Positions 5,278 to 5,335 of a stretch of DNA of 5,335 nt are shown piece after piece. Position 1 is the first letter of the stretch. Each line of letters begins with the position of its first letter. The stretch is from contig JAPPKQ010000479.1 in assembly GCA_028819945.1 (NCBI GenBank), positions 1-5,335 on the forward strand. Reading direction: 5' to 3'. The translations under genes and the position numbers were made by a program. The stretch is from a bacterium (GTDB taxonomy: Bacteria > Actinomycetota > Acidimicrobiia > Acidimicrobiales > CATQHL01). The notes beneath the pieces are model-generated. The model had not been told where the DNA came from, did no database searches, and worked only from the letters and a program-made list of their open reading frames with translations.

Positions 5278-5335
5278 CTAAATTTCGAATACGAAGTAGC
5301 TGAGCAGCCCGAGCGCTACATAGCCGGTCGCCGGT
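5278..5335 (-). CDS. Probable 3' end of a minus-strand gene, hydrophobic C-terminus (partial)
   Basis: Read on the minus strand from the window edge, one frame gives 18 residues, PATGYVALGLLSYFVFEI, ending at TAG (complement of 5278-5280). The stretch looks like the last transmembrane helix of a membrane protein, and most codons end in G or C. The plus strand here has stops in quick succession (TAG near 5297, TGA at 5301, TAG near 5321), so it is not obviously coding. The placement, convergent on the aapJ terminator, is sensible. The fragment is too short to name a family, and it could be chance. Confidence 0.4.
   Translation of the reverse strand, partial: PATGYVALGLLSYFVFEI

Overview
The window is GC-rich DNA (about 70% by eye) with strong G/C preference at third codon positions, frequent GTG starts, stop-start overlaps inside an operon, and a lipoprotein with a Pro/Ala/Thr/Glu-rich spacer. 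This suggests a high-GC actinobacterium. The lipoprotein style recalls Acidimicrobiia, but that is an inference that only a database search can settle.

Layout: (1) Positions 1-2963, plus strand, hold a tightly coupled operon of two tandem ATPase-permease pairs of ABC-2 type exporters. The first ATPase is cut by the window edge at its D-loop. It is followed by a 292-residue six-helix permease, a complete 312-residue ATPase and a 232-residue six-helix permease. All three junctions are 4-base overlaps (ATGA, GTGA, GTGA), so the four proteins are probably made together. The substrate cannot be read from the sequence. (2) Positions 2983-3741, minus strand, hold a class II aldolase/adducin-family metalloenzyme that ends convergently against the operon. 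(3) Positions 3742-4007 are a divergent control region of 266 bases with a 13-base palindrome, a hairpin over a Shine-Dalgarno-like AGGAGG, and two possible upstream small ORFs. (4) Positions 4008-5177, plus strand, hold an AapJ/BztA-type lipoprotein, the periplasmic or cell-surface binding component of a general L-amino acid importer. (5) A strong hairpin terminator follows at 5215-5268, and a probable minus-strand gene end starts at 5278.

How the parts work together: the exporter genes form one unit. The aldolase and the amino-acid-binding lipoprotein diverge from a shared intergenic region and may share regulation, though the sequence does not prove a metabolic link. The importer's membrane and ATPase subunits (AapQ, AapM, AapP) are not visible, and the terminator plus an opposing gene end suggest they are not simply co-transcribed right after this gene.

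I see no mobile element, CRISPR array, RNA gene or clearly novel system. The items most worth a second look are the leader architecture upstream of aapJ, the apparent separation of aapJ from its partners, and the double exporter operon of unknown substrate.
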